Source of the DNA: Ectocarpus siliculosus
Taxonomy: Eukaryota; Sar; Phaeophyceae; Ectocarpales; Ectocarpaceae
DNA length: 28,175 nt
Direction: 5' to 3'
NCBI GenBank assembly: GCA_000310025.1
Contig: FN648680.1
Location: forward strand, 54,597-82,771
This document shows, in pieces, positions 11,401 through 22,600 of the stretch. The notes under the pieces are model-generated. The model saw only the letters and a list, made by a program, of their open reading frames with translations, searched no databases and was not told the origin of the DNA. The position numbers and the translations under genes are program-made. Position 1 is the stretch's first letter; the number at the start of each line of letters is the position of its first letter.

Positions 11401-14400
11401 CGGATTTGTGTTGTGTCTGTGTCCACCACGAGGTCGACCTAGCCCGTATATGACACATTTTAACGCTTTCGAAGCGTTGTCGAAAACTCGAGATAGGGTG
11501 TTTTAGTGCCGGCGGGAGAACTCGTTTGCCTGTCAACCTAGGCGTGCGCACGAAACGTGACGTTCTCTCCTTGCGGTCAGTGGTCAAAGGGTTGTAAACT
11601 CATCGTCTGCGTGCTGCACGAGGTGACGACTGGGGCAAGCACACGAGCAGGCGCTTGTGGATGGCCCTTCACGGACGAGTCCGCCCGCAGTCGCCCGCCC
11701 GCCCGCCCGTCCTACGTCCTGCTCTTCCGCATCCTATCGATCATGCCCTCCCCCCTGTGCCTGAACAATATCCCGCCTTGTTCCGTGTGAAGTGTCCAGC
11801 GTCTCACCATGTCCGAGAGCTTATCCAACAAATCGGTCAGCACTTCTTCGGAGGAGGCGACTTGCTCCTCCATGAGAGGCATCAATCGCTGCATGTGCTC
11901 CAACGGGGCCGCGAAAGGGGACTTGGATGGAACCTGCAACCCCTCAGAGAGGAAGTTCAAGCGCAGCAGAATCGGCGATAGCTGGAACGGAAAATACGCC
12001 CACGGTTCTCACGCAAGGCCGGCGTCATTGGCATTCTATGATGGAGGTGCAAACGTTGACGCATGCCTGAGCGGCACCTGATTCGCATGCCATAGTCATC
12101 GAATGTTGTTGCATGACGTGACAAAAAATGACGAGACGAAAACTACATGCATCGCCGGAATGTGGCGGAGTGGCCGGTCGGACTACATGGTGAACGTAGC
12201 AGATGCGCTGTGGGAATGCACTGTTTCGCCCGCTGGCTAGCGCGTTAAAGCGCGGCTTTCTGACTGGTCGCCCCGCTCGGTGCCCCAGGCGACAATCTCG
12301 TAAACGGTCGAACGGCTAGGTCGTACGTTCGAGTCTCAGCAAGACTTGGGTTTTCTCCATTTCGTACCTTGTCGTGGTAGGCAAGAAAGGGTTTGTTCGA
12401 GAGGACATCTGAGGGGCGAAACTGCTGCACCTTCTCGCGTTACAATTCAAGGCGTGCGCCTCAAAGGACCATACTCCTCCTATTCCCAGATCGGAGCTGT
12501 TACAGAAGAAAATACCGCGGGTAGGTTGAAATTTTTTGTACAAGAAGGTGATACAATAGAGGGCGACAGAAAAATTATGATGTGAAACCTCCAACAACCA
12601 AGCGAGATCGAATGGGTGAGACCGTTGCAGCACTCTTCCGCTCACTTGTGCGACGTCACACATGAAATCCAATTTGCTCTGCTGCATGCGCAAGGCCGGG
12701 ATGACGTGGGGGATGTCCATGAGCGCCAGGGTAGGAGTCAGCTGCACAGTTCCACTGTAGCACCAGCTCCCAAACCTTGCGCGCATGTCGGTGGGTAGGT
12801 TCCGCGATGAACGATTTCGGTGGCCAGAGAACTACCAAGGAACTTTGGCACGCACGAAAAGAACGTATCAATGATCCGTCTATCCCAAACGGAGCTCGCA
12901 TGGTGCGAATCACCGGCAATTTATACGTTTGCGTCAGGTGTGTGAACTTTGATACAAAAAAGTTTCTGATACATGGCATAGTGAAAACTTTCGGTTGCAG
13001 GCGGTGCATGGGCCTCCCGGCCATGGACGGCCCTTTTTCTCCAGCCTTACACTTCTGATTTTTCCAGCCCCACCCACCCTACGGTCATCGAGTGACCCTG
13101 TACGCATCTCACATGCCCGAAACACAACGACAACCAAACATTACGCGTGTTCCGCGGGGTACACGTCGTGTCGCCCTGTGCGAAGAGTATGTTTTACCTG
13201 AACAGGACGTCGCGGTAAGCGTTGTTGGTGCCGAATTCTTCCGTTCCCGTAGGCTTCATGATCACGTACGTCTGCAAGTAGGTTGTGGAAGTGAGATTGG
13301 TTGTCGGTGGCCTCCCCAAAGACCGGGAGCTTCCGTTAGCTGCCGCCTCCGCTGCCTCCATTGCCTGGGTCGCAGCGGCTGGTCGGTCGATAAAACGATG
13401 ATTTGGAGAGCCCGGCAAGTTCGATTCTTCCTTTATCGAGTAGAAGCAAGGCGAGGATGGGTTGGATAGCTGCCAAAATGTGCCATAAACCGTGCCAGCT
13501 TTTTTTTTGGGAAGCCGCGAGAAAATTGAATGCTTCTGATGAATGAGTTTGCCGGGAAGACGCCGATCGGACGAGGAGGGAAGGGGTTTGAAGAATAGGC
13601 GGAATCTTGTCGAGACCAAAAGCACGTACTTTAAGGCTTGCGGGTTGTTGAGGTGCTAAGGTTGACCACCTGGACGACGGAGGTAAGCAATACATTCGGA
13701 GTTGTCATTGTTCAAGCAAACATTGCTCGACGAAGAGTACAGGTGTGCGAAACTACCCTGCGAACACCCAACAACCTAAAACTCCAGTGCGACGCCCAAT
13801 TTCATCGCGAAGCCTTCAAATTCACTATTTCTCAGTGTCTTTGGTATCGGTGCGGTCGAAGCTTGTGGGGAATAATCTTATGCTACTCACAAGGTTTAAT
13901 GGCGTGCCAGAGGGTCAATTTCCGCCACGGGCGTCGGAGGTCGTCGTAAGACATGAGGTGCAGCCCTTGCCCATGCGAGGAGACATCCGGGAATCGGATA
14001 TCCAAGAGTGCCTGGTCGTTGGACACGCGTGTAATACATCACGATCGGTGACATGGACGGTGAGGGGAGAGCGAGGCCTCAAATCTAAATAGGTGTTTCT
14101 TTCACAGTCCTGCACCAGAGCACACTCAACACACGTTGCTCCTCCAAAAGTGTGTGTGATCCTCTATTGCCTTTTTTCACGTCGAGTTTATTATTGTGCG
14201 AACACCAAGGGCAGCATTGGCTTACTGGCCCTCCGGGTCTAACGTGGTCTATATAATAGCGTCGTTCTGTGTATCCTGTCCGCGTCCCAACATTGGCAGT
14301 TCAAGAAGGTGACACGCAAAATTCTGATAATTTTCGCTCCTCGTTTAGCTGGCGGAAAGGTACGGGTGCACACTCTGGCCACGGCACCAACAGGCTAAGG

Positions 14401-16412
14401 CTAGGAAAAAAACATTACCTGGTCACCCTCGCCTTCCTGCATGACGACGTAAAATGACCCCTCCTGGTAGACAGTGATGAACACCAGCCCGCGAGCGTAC
14501 GTCTTGCACGCTACCAACGCAATCCTTGGTTGCCAGGAAATAAGGGGTAGCGTCGGTTGGGGCGAATCCGGGAGGGAGGAAAAAGGAAGGTCTATTGTAC
14601 CCCTGCCAAAATACTTTCAGTCCATCGCGATACTGTCGCGCTGTCTGGAACAAAAAAACGTTTCGGCATGTTCTCCGTGGGTCCCAAAACCCTCGAGATT
14701 TTTCCCAGTAGCACAGGGGCTGAAGAAAAAAAGGAGGTTTGCTTGCATTATTACATAGTAGCGTTTGACGTGCGGTCATCTATCTATATCTCTTGTTTGA
14801 CAGTATTCTCAAGTTAAAGCATCTCCGGACTCACTCGTCCATGCAAGCAGGAAGCTCGGCTTGTAGCTCGAAGTATGTCGAGCAGGACGAATCGTCGTTA
14901 ATCCAGTGAAATGCGCCACTCCACTTGGTAAGCTCTTGGGTTGTTCTCGAAGATGCCAACTCTTGAGCGACGAATTCTTGCACCTCCGCGAGGATTACTA
15001 CGGGTTGTCGGTAGACGGAATCCACCGGCACCCTACCAAAGAGGCGTTTTGTTTGTTTGTTTGGGGTGTGATGATGTATTTTCGTTCGAAGCCAAGGTGG
15101 GCAGAAAGGAGCTGGGTGATCAACGCGAACTGGTCATCATCTGAATTGAATTGATTGACGAATAGTTTTGGCGAATGCATTTTTTCCGTTCACGCACCTG
15201 TCGGCACAACAGAAGAACTTCAGCCGATCTTGCTGCCGCTGCAACATCGGTACCGCGCGCGGGATGTCCTTGAGTGTAATGACTTCTCCGTCACCGAGCC
15301 CCGCAAAACTTACCTCTCCAGTGTAGCACCAATTGCCGCACCGAAACATTACCTGTAGACATGCACGAGTGAAGAAATATGCATACGATAAATTACCAGT
15401 TGTCCACGGCTTGGCACCCTAGACTAATTGTTCGTATCTTGGATGGGTCTACAGCAGTACTGTAGTCTATCCTCGTTGCTCTTTGTCAGCAAAAGATGCA
15501 TTCGGCCAGAAGGACACGCCGTGTGAGAACCCGCTGTGCACATAAAGTACACGTAGCCTATCCCTACAAAATACAGCAGTAGAGTCCTGCCTACACGCTT
15601 ACATGTACGAAGCCCAACCATTACTACAGCAGTAGAAGAAACCTAGACTACTGTACAGCAGTACCACCTGCAGTACACATCGTCAAAGTAGCATTCGCAC
15701 ACCGGTGCGTCATGCAAGTATATTTTTACCCGCCCATTTGTGACAGGTGATCCACCTACTGCACCGTCGGGCCCTTTGCATGGAGGATAGGAAGCTCCAG
15801 CTCTGTGTGCACACTACATGACTTCTGTACAACCTAAACATGGCCACAACCAACATTGAAACATGGTATCGGGTATCGGGCTATGTTGAACTTTCGACGT
15901 GGCACGTGCGCAGTGAAGGTGAGTTTTCTACAATCATCACAATCAGGTGTAGACTACAGACCTCAGATCCTGCCGTCGCAACCAATCTTCTAGTGCTTTA
16001 CTAGGTGCACGGCACGAGAGTAGTTACCTGTCGATTCCTTCCGTGGTCCCTCTGAGGGTCCTGCTTCCGGACAACATACGTTTGGCTATACCCGCTCAGC
16101 AACGGAGGCGCATCGCCCAATTCGGGAGGACTCAAGTCGACGTCCCCCAATTCTTTCGCACCACGGTCTCCTACGCTGAGATCTGTCGAAGAAAGGTCGT
16201 CTTCGCTAGCACTATCGCTAGCAGCACCTAAGGATGCGCCATCGTCGCAGCTCATGATCCGGGACTTTGCCCACGCGTCTTGTACTTTGCGCACTTGGGA
16301 CCCGACGGTTGCGAGTGTGTGTCGGCGAGGTCGACGTCGGCACGACGACCGTTACACGGCGAACGCCTTCAGAACTTTTTGGAACTTCTCGGAATTGAAA
16401 ATCATAGTCCAT
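8419..16412 (-). CDS. Multi-exon protein with a tandemly duplicated module of unknown function
   Basis: I do not recognise the family. Exons with good borders and agreeing phase are 16255-16028, 15352-15198, 15032-14835, 14524-14419, 14011-13891, 13378-13198, 12775-12646, 12430-12368, 11933-11808, 11357-11292, 10717-10556, 10373-10246, 9894-9675, 9082-8891 and 8477-8419. Most donors fit CAG|GTRNGT or close variants. The join 10556 to 10373 is out of phase, so a short exon or a different site is missing there. The start is unsure: ATG 16255 is in frame with exon 1, while ATG 16412 would need a 64-base intron (16357-16294). The protein has about 710 residues: an acidic Ser/Asp-rich head, two copies of a roughly 230-residue module, then a Gly-rich tail and a basic end (EQLKRRDKQRAASS). 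No signal peptide or membrane helix was seen. It could be a structural or scaffold protein, but nothing fixes its role. Confidence 0.6.
10246..13378 (-). other. Second copy of the duplicated module (copy B)
   Basis: The counterparts to copy A are YLQTYVIMKP, GSWCYSGTV, DIPHVIPALRMQQSKLDF, SWFDGDSMQSFFEFQ, VVTIGIWFEDSYYIVLGEGG, EQPLLDSRY and GRGYQIRAMTKG with WEELRKVSVWQTTA. Copy B also has an acidic helical insert (LEHMQRLMPLMEEQVASSEE, exon 11933-11808). It seems to lack the stretch that in copy A reads ELPACMDEIALVACKTYAR, or that exon was not found between 11292 and 10717. Confidence 0.6.
13891..16120 (-). other. First copy of the duplicated module (copy A)
   Basis: In order, the exons encode YSQTYVVRKQ, GNWCYTGEV, DIPRAVPMLQRQQDRLKFF, HWINDDSSCSTYFELQ, VFITVYQEGSFYVVMQEGEG, QALLDIRF and GQGLHLMSYDDL with WRKLTLWHAI. 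Each block has a counterpart in the same order in the second copy. The exon at 15352 contains an unused consensus donor (GAG|GTAAGT, near 15311), but the frame runs through it and its downstream part is conserved in copy B, so it is probably a cryptic site. Confidence 0.65.
15451..15663. repeat. Four copies of ACAGCAGTA in an intron
   Basis: The 9-mer ACAGCAGTA occurs at 15451-15459, 15573-15581, 15626-15634 and 15655-15663, all in intron 1 (15353-16027) of the duplicated-module gene. Spacing is irregular, so this is a cluster of a short word rather than a tandem array. The first copy overlaps the palindrome CAGTACTG. Confidence 0.8.
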
Positions 16413-16650
16413 TCATTCTCGGTAGTCTACGCGGGCATTTTAAATATTATATGAAACAAAGACTAGAAATCGTAATCATCTGGGGGCTTGTCATTGGTCC
16501 ACAGCACGCGGGCAGAACCACGCGGGCAGAACGGTTCCAAATCCGTATACCCGCGCACCGCCCCTCGCGCACCACAGACCACAGCACGCGGGCAGAGCAT
16601 TCCGCCGCTGATAACCGCGCGCACCAGCGCACCAGACCGCACGGACCGCC
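16413..16650. promoter_or_regulatory. Divergent spacer between two genes, with GC-rich repeats
   Basis: This 238-base spacer separates the minus-strand duplicated-module gene from the plus-strand KDZ-like gene and should hold or overlap both start regions. It carries a perfect tandem pair of CACGCGGGCAGAAC (16505-16518 and 16519-16532) and a third, near-identical copy at 16585-16598; copies one and three both follow ACAG. An AT-rich stretch lies near 16440-16460. No canonical TATA box can be assigned with confidence. If the minus-strand gene starts at 16255, the spacer is 395 bases long. Confidence 0.5.
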
Positions 16651-19600
16651 ATGAGCGAGCGACCACCGCGTCCACCTGCGGGTCGTGCAGGTCTCCTTCC
16701 CGGAGCCCTGTCCGTGGCCACAGCAACCGGAACCACAGCTGGTGCTGCAGCAGCAGCATCCGGAGCATCACGGCCTCATCAAACAACGCCTACCCCAGTT
16801 GAACCAGCTCCAACGCCTCCAGTACCATCATTGCGAACTGTCCCGCCAACGGTACAGCGTCCACTGGTACGGATTCTTCCACGCCCAGGCCCTGCCGGCC
16901 GCGGGCTACCTGCCTCTCCGGCAGCAGGACGTGGTCGGTCCGATGCACGTTCTGCGTCGCAGCGGCAGGTAGCCCGCGGCGCAGCCGACCGTGGAGGCCA
17001 GGGCCGTGCACCATCGGCAGGGCACCCGGAGGAGCCAGGGCACGTGGAGACGGGGAAGAGACCGTACAACAACTTCAACCAGCAGTGTGCGATGTGCAAC
17101 TTACCGGAGGCGAGGTCAGACAAAAGATTCAAGCTGTGCCAGGATAACCGTAACTGCGGAAGATGGGTCCACAAATCGAGAGACCGAGCGTGCTTCTCCG
17201 TCTTCAATCTCTCCGCACCCGTAGACGCAAGGTGCTGCAAGCACCACAAGGGCTTGAAGAGCGCATGTGGCTGTAACAGGTGATTACCATCCTCAGAGAC
17301 ACTGCTGTTGGTGTAACCGATTTGAACAGAGGACAATTGATCAGGATTAAACTCGAAACAGCCGGCACCAACGGTGCTTTTCATTACAGCAGAGCTCCCA
17401 GAGCTCCCAGAGCTCTGCCGCGGCTCTGTGCGGCGCTCTGTTTGTTGTTATTTGCCAAGCGTATGCTCGAGAGAGTCGCCAGATAGGGGTTAAAAAATCG
17501 CCTGTGTACATGAACTTGGTATGTACACATGTGTATGAGCACATCGTTCGTGGTGATGTTTTGTGTTAAAGTGTCTTGGCGCAATTCTGGGTGACATCAA
17601 CCATTTCGGCGGAACCTTCTCGCGGATGTATACGGCGATTATGGAAGCAAGCAAGGCCCTATTTTGCTATGTATTCTTCAGAAAAGAAGACAGAAAACTC
17701 TGCTCGTCGATTTGCTTTGAATTTGTGAGAGCAGACCGTACCGTTGCGTGTACCTCCGCTTTGTCCTAACCCTCGTCCTCACCGTCGCCACGCCTTTGTT
17801 TTTTTCCCCGCCGGACGGGTCCAGCTGTAACGCCAGCAGGCGCAAGCTTGTCCAGGCAGGATCTCGAGGCGGGGGTGGGGGGGGGCGTGGACGCGTGGGA
17901 CGAGGGAGTGGGCAAGGACGAGGACACGGAGGTCGGAGTGGGCAAGGACGGGGGCGCGGCATTGGTGGGCCGCCGCCGCCGCCGCGGGGGAAAGTGTACC
18001 AGTTGCCGTGGCGCACCGGCGACGAGAGCACGACATTTGCGGTTCGAGCCGGGAATGCTGGAGTTTATGTTGCAACCTGTGTGAACCGGCAACGCAGAAC
18101 CTCCAGCTGCTCGAGGACAGAATGTCAAGGGTGAGACAAAGGATCGTGCTGTTCGACCCTGGAACCTTGTTTCCTGCCCCAGCGTGTTTCGCTGCTAATC
18201 GTTGAAATAATGCGTTGGGCTTGTAGAGACACGTGGTGCCATCTTCAGAACGCAGACTTTGTGTGGCCTGGTATGAAGTATGGATTCTAAACTACCGTCG
18301 ACATCCAACTCATTTTCGTCAAAGGCGGATCAATATTATTGCCGACAGCGCCTTTCACCACCTGTGCATGCCACGTCGGTTCTCGTTTACTTCGAAGGGC
18401 AACGGCGGGTTTCGTATCACAACAACAAACGGTGGGGAGTCACGGCGGAGTGGCCAGCGCTGTCGGAGGCCTGTGCCAGCACGCCGCCTTGGCACTAGAG
18501 CATATGGCGGCGAATACGATGAAGAGAGCAACCAGCGTGCTAGGTGGGGTCTCAAGTAGAGACTACGCCGCAGCGAAGGAGCTTGTGACAGCAGCGAAGT
18601 TGGGTAGTCACTTGACGGCCGAAGAATGCAACGACGTCATGTCCATAGTGGAAGGAGCAGAGCGTAGTGGGGTGTGGCCGGTCGTGGAGACGGAACGCCA
18701 CCAGTATATGGTTCTCGACATGCGGAGTCGAACGACGGAGCTCGACTGGGGTTCTGTCAAGTTCGACCAAGTTTCAGAAGGGGAGGCGTCTCGGAGGATG
18801 ACATCTTCGAGGCACTTCATGTGCAAGGTAAGGGCTACGAGAATATGCAAGTGCGTGCAGGTGTTGTGTAACTTATCTTAGCCATCGAACGCCGGCGAAA
18901 CGATGTGTGGTGTACAACATGGGTTATGTCTAATCAGGCTCGGTGGGTGAGCAACTACTGTCATTGGTGTTGGATATCAATGAAGACAAATGTAAAACAC
19001 GGCAGGGCTGCCCTAGTTTTGGAGAAGTTCTGCGAGTTCTCCGCGAGTTCTGCGATTGTGTCAGCAGGATGCCAGAAACACATCTCGCCCTTCCCTTTGA
19101 TGAACATGTAAAACGGTACTGCTGTGGCACGAGGTCTTGCTGGCGACCCTGTTTGCAATTTCCTGTAGTATTTGCACGGGTCGGGGCTGAGGTACTTCGT
19201 CCCAACACAAACGTCTTGCATGGAAGGCCGCAGACCAAAGATCGATTACTTATTTTTCTCGGTGATTCCGTCATGCACCCTCCCCGCCCAGGCCGTGAAG
19301 GGAGAGGCCTGCACGGAAAACAAGAACAAGAAACGCGCAAGGTGCGCGCACACCCTGGTCGTTGCTGTCTTTTCCCGCATTGGGTTGGATTCGACGGCGT
19401 CGAGTACCGGAGAGGGCGGAGCAGCAGCGGGTGCTTCTTCGGGTGGCTCTGCGTTGCCGCGTACTCCACAGGTGTTTCTCGACAGCGACGCTGAATCATA
19501 CTGCTCAAAACTGGCGGACATGCTTACCTACATGCGGCGGTTAGCTCTTCCACCTACCGCTCCGTCCGGACTTGCCCGACTCTCTGAGACACCGGCGAGA

Positions 19601-22600
19601 AGGTTGGTGGTCTCTCAAACGAAGTGCACCTGCGGGGGTGAGCTCCTTCCCGAGGCCGACGTCAATGCGACGCTTGTGACAGAGGTGAGGCGTGGATTTG
19701 GCCTCTGTTGTTGCTCTGGTTTCTTGAAAGTTGTGTCATGAGCGCTTACGTGCTGAATCTGAGATGGTCGATTGCGGGTGCTCGATCTCGAAACTGATGC
19801 ATTGTTGAAAATAGGCTAAGGGTGAAGGCGTCGTGGTAGTGATATTTTCCCAGGACGCTATCGTATCAGTCGGAGAACTTTGCCATTGGGCCAATGTCAC
19901 AACAGGGTTACCCTGGTAGAGCCGCGACACATTAAGCGGGCGTAGCTGATTGGCCAGGTCACTTTTCACCCTGATTCGGTCGAAAACCCCCAGAGTACAG
20001 TAACCTGCTGCGTCGTTCTTTGCAAATTGTACCCTGATTTTCGGGCCCTTTATCCTGATCAGGGGGGAAACCGCAGGAAATTAAAACTCCTCCAACTCTT
20101 CCTACGAAAGGTTCGGCTCAAGTCTGACTGTATTTTCCCTAAACACCCTACCCGTGACCCCAAATCGTGACCGACCATCCATCGGGGGGGCCTAGGGAAT
20201 GCTCTTGATGACAGGGCGTTGGAGACGTGTTACACTGGAGGGCAGGGGTACGGCTAGGCCGCGGCGCCGCGGCGTGCGCGCGCTCTCACCCTTTGCTCGC
20301 ACCTTTTACAGTCCCATCATACTCCACAGAACACCACGCCCATGCGCCAAACAAAATGTTGACCGTGTGTGTCGTGGTTCGACCGGGGTATACCCTGTTC
20401 TGTCTGTCGTTTGCCCAATGTAATTCCTCCCTGAACGACGTCACCCTTTGTCCTGTCAACGGACCACGTGATGCATCGCAGGCGCCGCGAATCGTGAGCG
20501 TGCAGGTAGAGCGCCGGAAGTGCGGCGCATGTGGGGCGTGCGCGTGGGCAAGCGACAACTGGCGGAAGACGTCCGTGTTCAACTACAACAACTACTTTCT
20601 GGTGGAGCTCTCCCTTCTGTACAAGTGTCTCGGGCAGTTCATCAGAGGGACAACGATCCAGTCCTTTTTCTTCTCGCACTTGGAGCCTCTGACGACAAAC
20701 ATCGGTTGGCTGTCGGAAAACCCGGATCTCGCTGCGAGGTATGATGCTGTGTGGGATTATTATGAGTGCCCTGTTCATGCGATACGCGTGTTAGACAACT
20801 GATTGTAACGTGGGAGCTTGCGGAGTTTGCAAAGTCGCCTTGGGACATGCGGTTTTAATACTTTTCAATGTCATGGCGTTGAGCTATTGCTCGGACCCAT
20901 AGTAAACGGACGCAGGACTCCTCCTCTGACCGTCCCCATGGTCGAGGCAGGGAGGTGCACGGGAGGGAGGGGGGGTTCTGAACCCTTACCATTTTTGCAA
21001 CAGATGGTATACACGGAAACAGTAGACGGTGAAAGTCACATTTCTACCTTTGTGAGGAAAAGGTCGGATGATTGCTTGCTTCATAGAGGTTCCAGCGTAA
21101 TCGCTAGTGCGTATTCACAGCGAACCGCTACAGCTATAGTGGGGTGTAGACGTCTCCCATGTAGGAAGAATTCCTAGTACAGTATTGGAGTGTTTGACCG
21201 TACGGCCGCCCGAAGAAAGTCCGCGATAAAAGAATACACGGCCTGCTGCATATCGTGCCATTGAGACGAATTCTGTGTTGACTTTCATTTTGATGGAATA
21301 TGAGTCGTCTGAAGGCGAGGTGGCGATACCATGTTGAACCAGCTTTGTTGAAACGGCATTTTCTGCCCTTCCCTCCGCTGTTGCGTGTGTCTTGCCAAAC
21401 ACAGTATCACTGATAAAGACTCCAGGTTCTTCGTTACGCTCACGAACGTATTCCTCGGCTTTTTAGCCGTCATCAACTTCTCGTTTGAGTTTCGGTGCTT
21501 TCAGTGGGGCTCGCACTCGGAGGTGTTTACCGTGGACGCTTGCGTGAAGATGTCGGTAAACACGCTGACCAAAGCGCTAGCGAACAAGACGAGACCCGAA
21601 ACTACTCTCGACTTCGACATGTCGATGTTGTGCCTCAAGTTGAGTTTGGTGTCGGCGGTGTTTTTCACCGAGCGCGTTCAGTTCGTCTTGGGGGACCTGG
21701 AGGCCGTCGGCAGAACACCTGCCTGGGTGTCGCCCGACAATCGGCGTGCCGAGAGGGGGATCAAGACGGATCGCGCGGTGGTCCCGAAATCGGTGTACAC
21801 GTTCGTGCCACCCAACCGTGCGGACCTCTTGGGGGCATTGGAGGAGAAAGGCGGGGGTATCAGCCTGGTCGACGAGATGCCGGCCGAGGACCTCAAGAAG
21901 CTGCACAAGGTCGTCTTCGGCACCTTGAGCCCGAGCGGGTGCGGCTGGTGTTCCCACGCGAGGCGGGCCCATACTCCCCACTGCCGTTAGGTTGAAGACT
22001 GCCATAGAGTCGGAGGGACCAGGTTACCCCTAACCTAGTTTTTATGTTGTACGAACCCCAGTCAGCCTCTTTCCGGGGCGTGCTAAACACTTACCCAATT
22101 GATGCTTCTCCCAACACATGTGTCTTGTCCTGTCCGTCGTCTGGCACTAAATTCGCAGTCGACATGAATGGAATACGTACATACGACTCGCCTCGCTGTT
22201 TTCTGGGAAGGCTTCTGATTTTCCGGTTACCCTGTTTCGCCTTGTTGATGCTCTTATATCTGTGGTCAAGGCTACCGAGGAAAGAGGACTACATCGCAAA
22301 ATTTCGCGCGCTGTTCCATGACGGCGACTGCTCCAAGCAGTTCCTTGGCGGTCGAGGGGGGGTGGCGACCGCGGGTATGGTGTGCGCCTTCACCCCGGCA
22401 GGCGTTATGGTGGCGTGGAAGGTGCTGCCCACAGCCGAAAGTCCGAACGACGTAGTTGACTTCATGAGGTGGATGAAGGTGGGCAAATGATTTATATCAT
22501 TCTTTTGCAAGAAGTTGTGAGAAAAGTTAAAGTTTGGGTGAAACTTTTGTCCGGGAACTCTTGTCAATGGAACTTTTGGTGCACGCTCGTTATGGGATGA

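Noticed and set aside
12150-12350. tRNA-like words (GGCGGAGTGGCCGG and GTTCGAGTC)
   Set aside because: The T-arm stem does not pair and no acceptor stem could be built. The segment lies in an intron of the duplicated-module gene.
12316-12640. Minus-strand frame continuing past the exon end at 12646
   Set aside because: The donor CAA|GTGAGC at 12646 is good and the similarity to copy A stops there, so the rest is intron.
18030-18062. GGTTCGAGCC, resembling a tRNA T-loop
   Set aside because: The stem fails after one pair, no D-arm or anticodon arm is upstream, and it lies in a coding exon.
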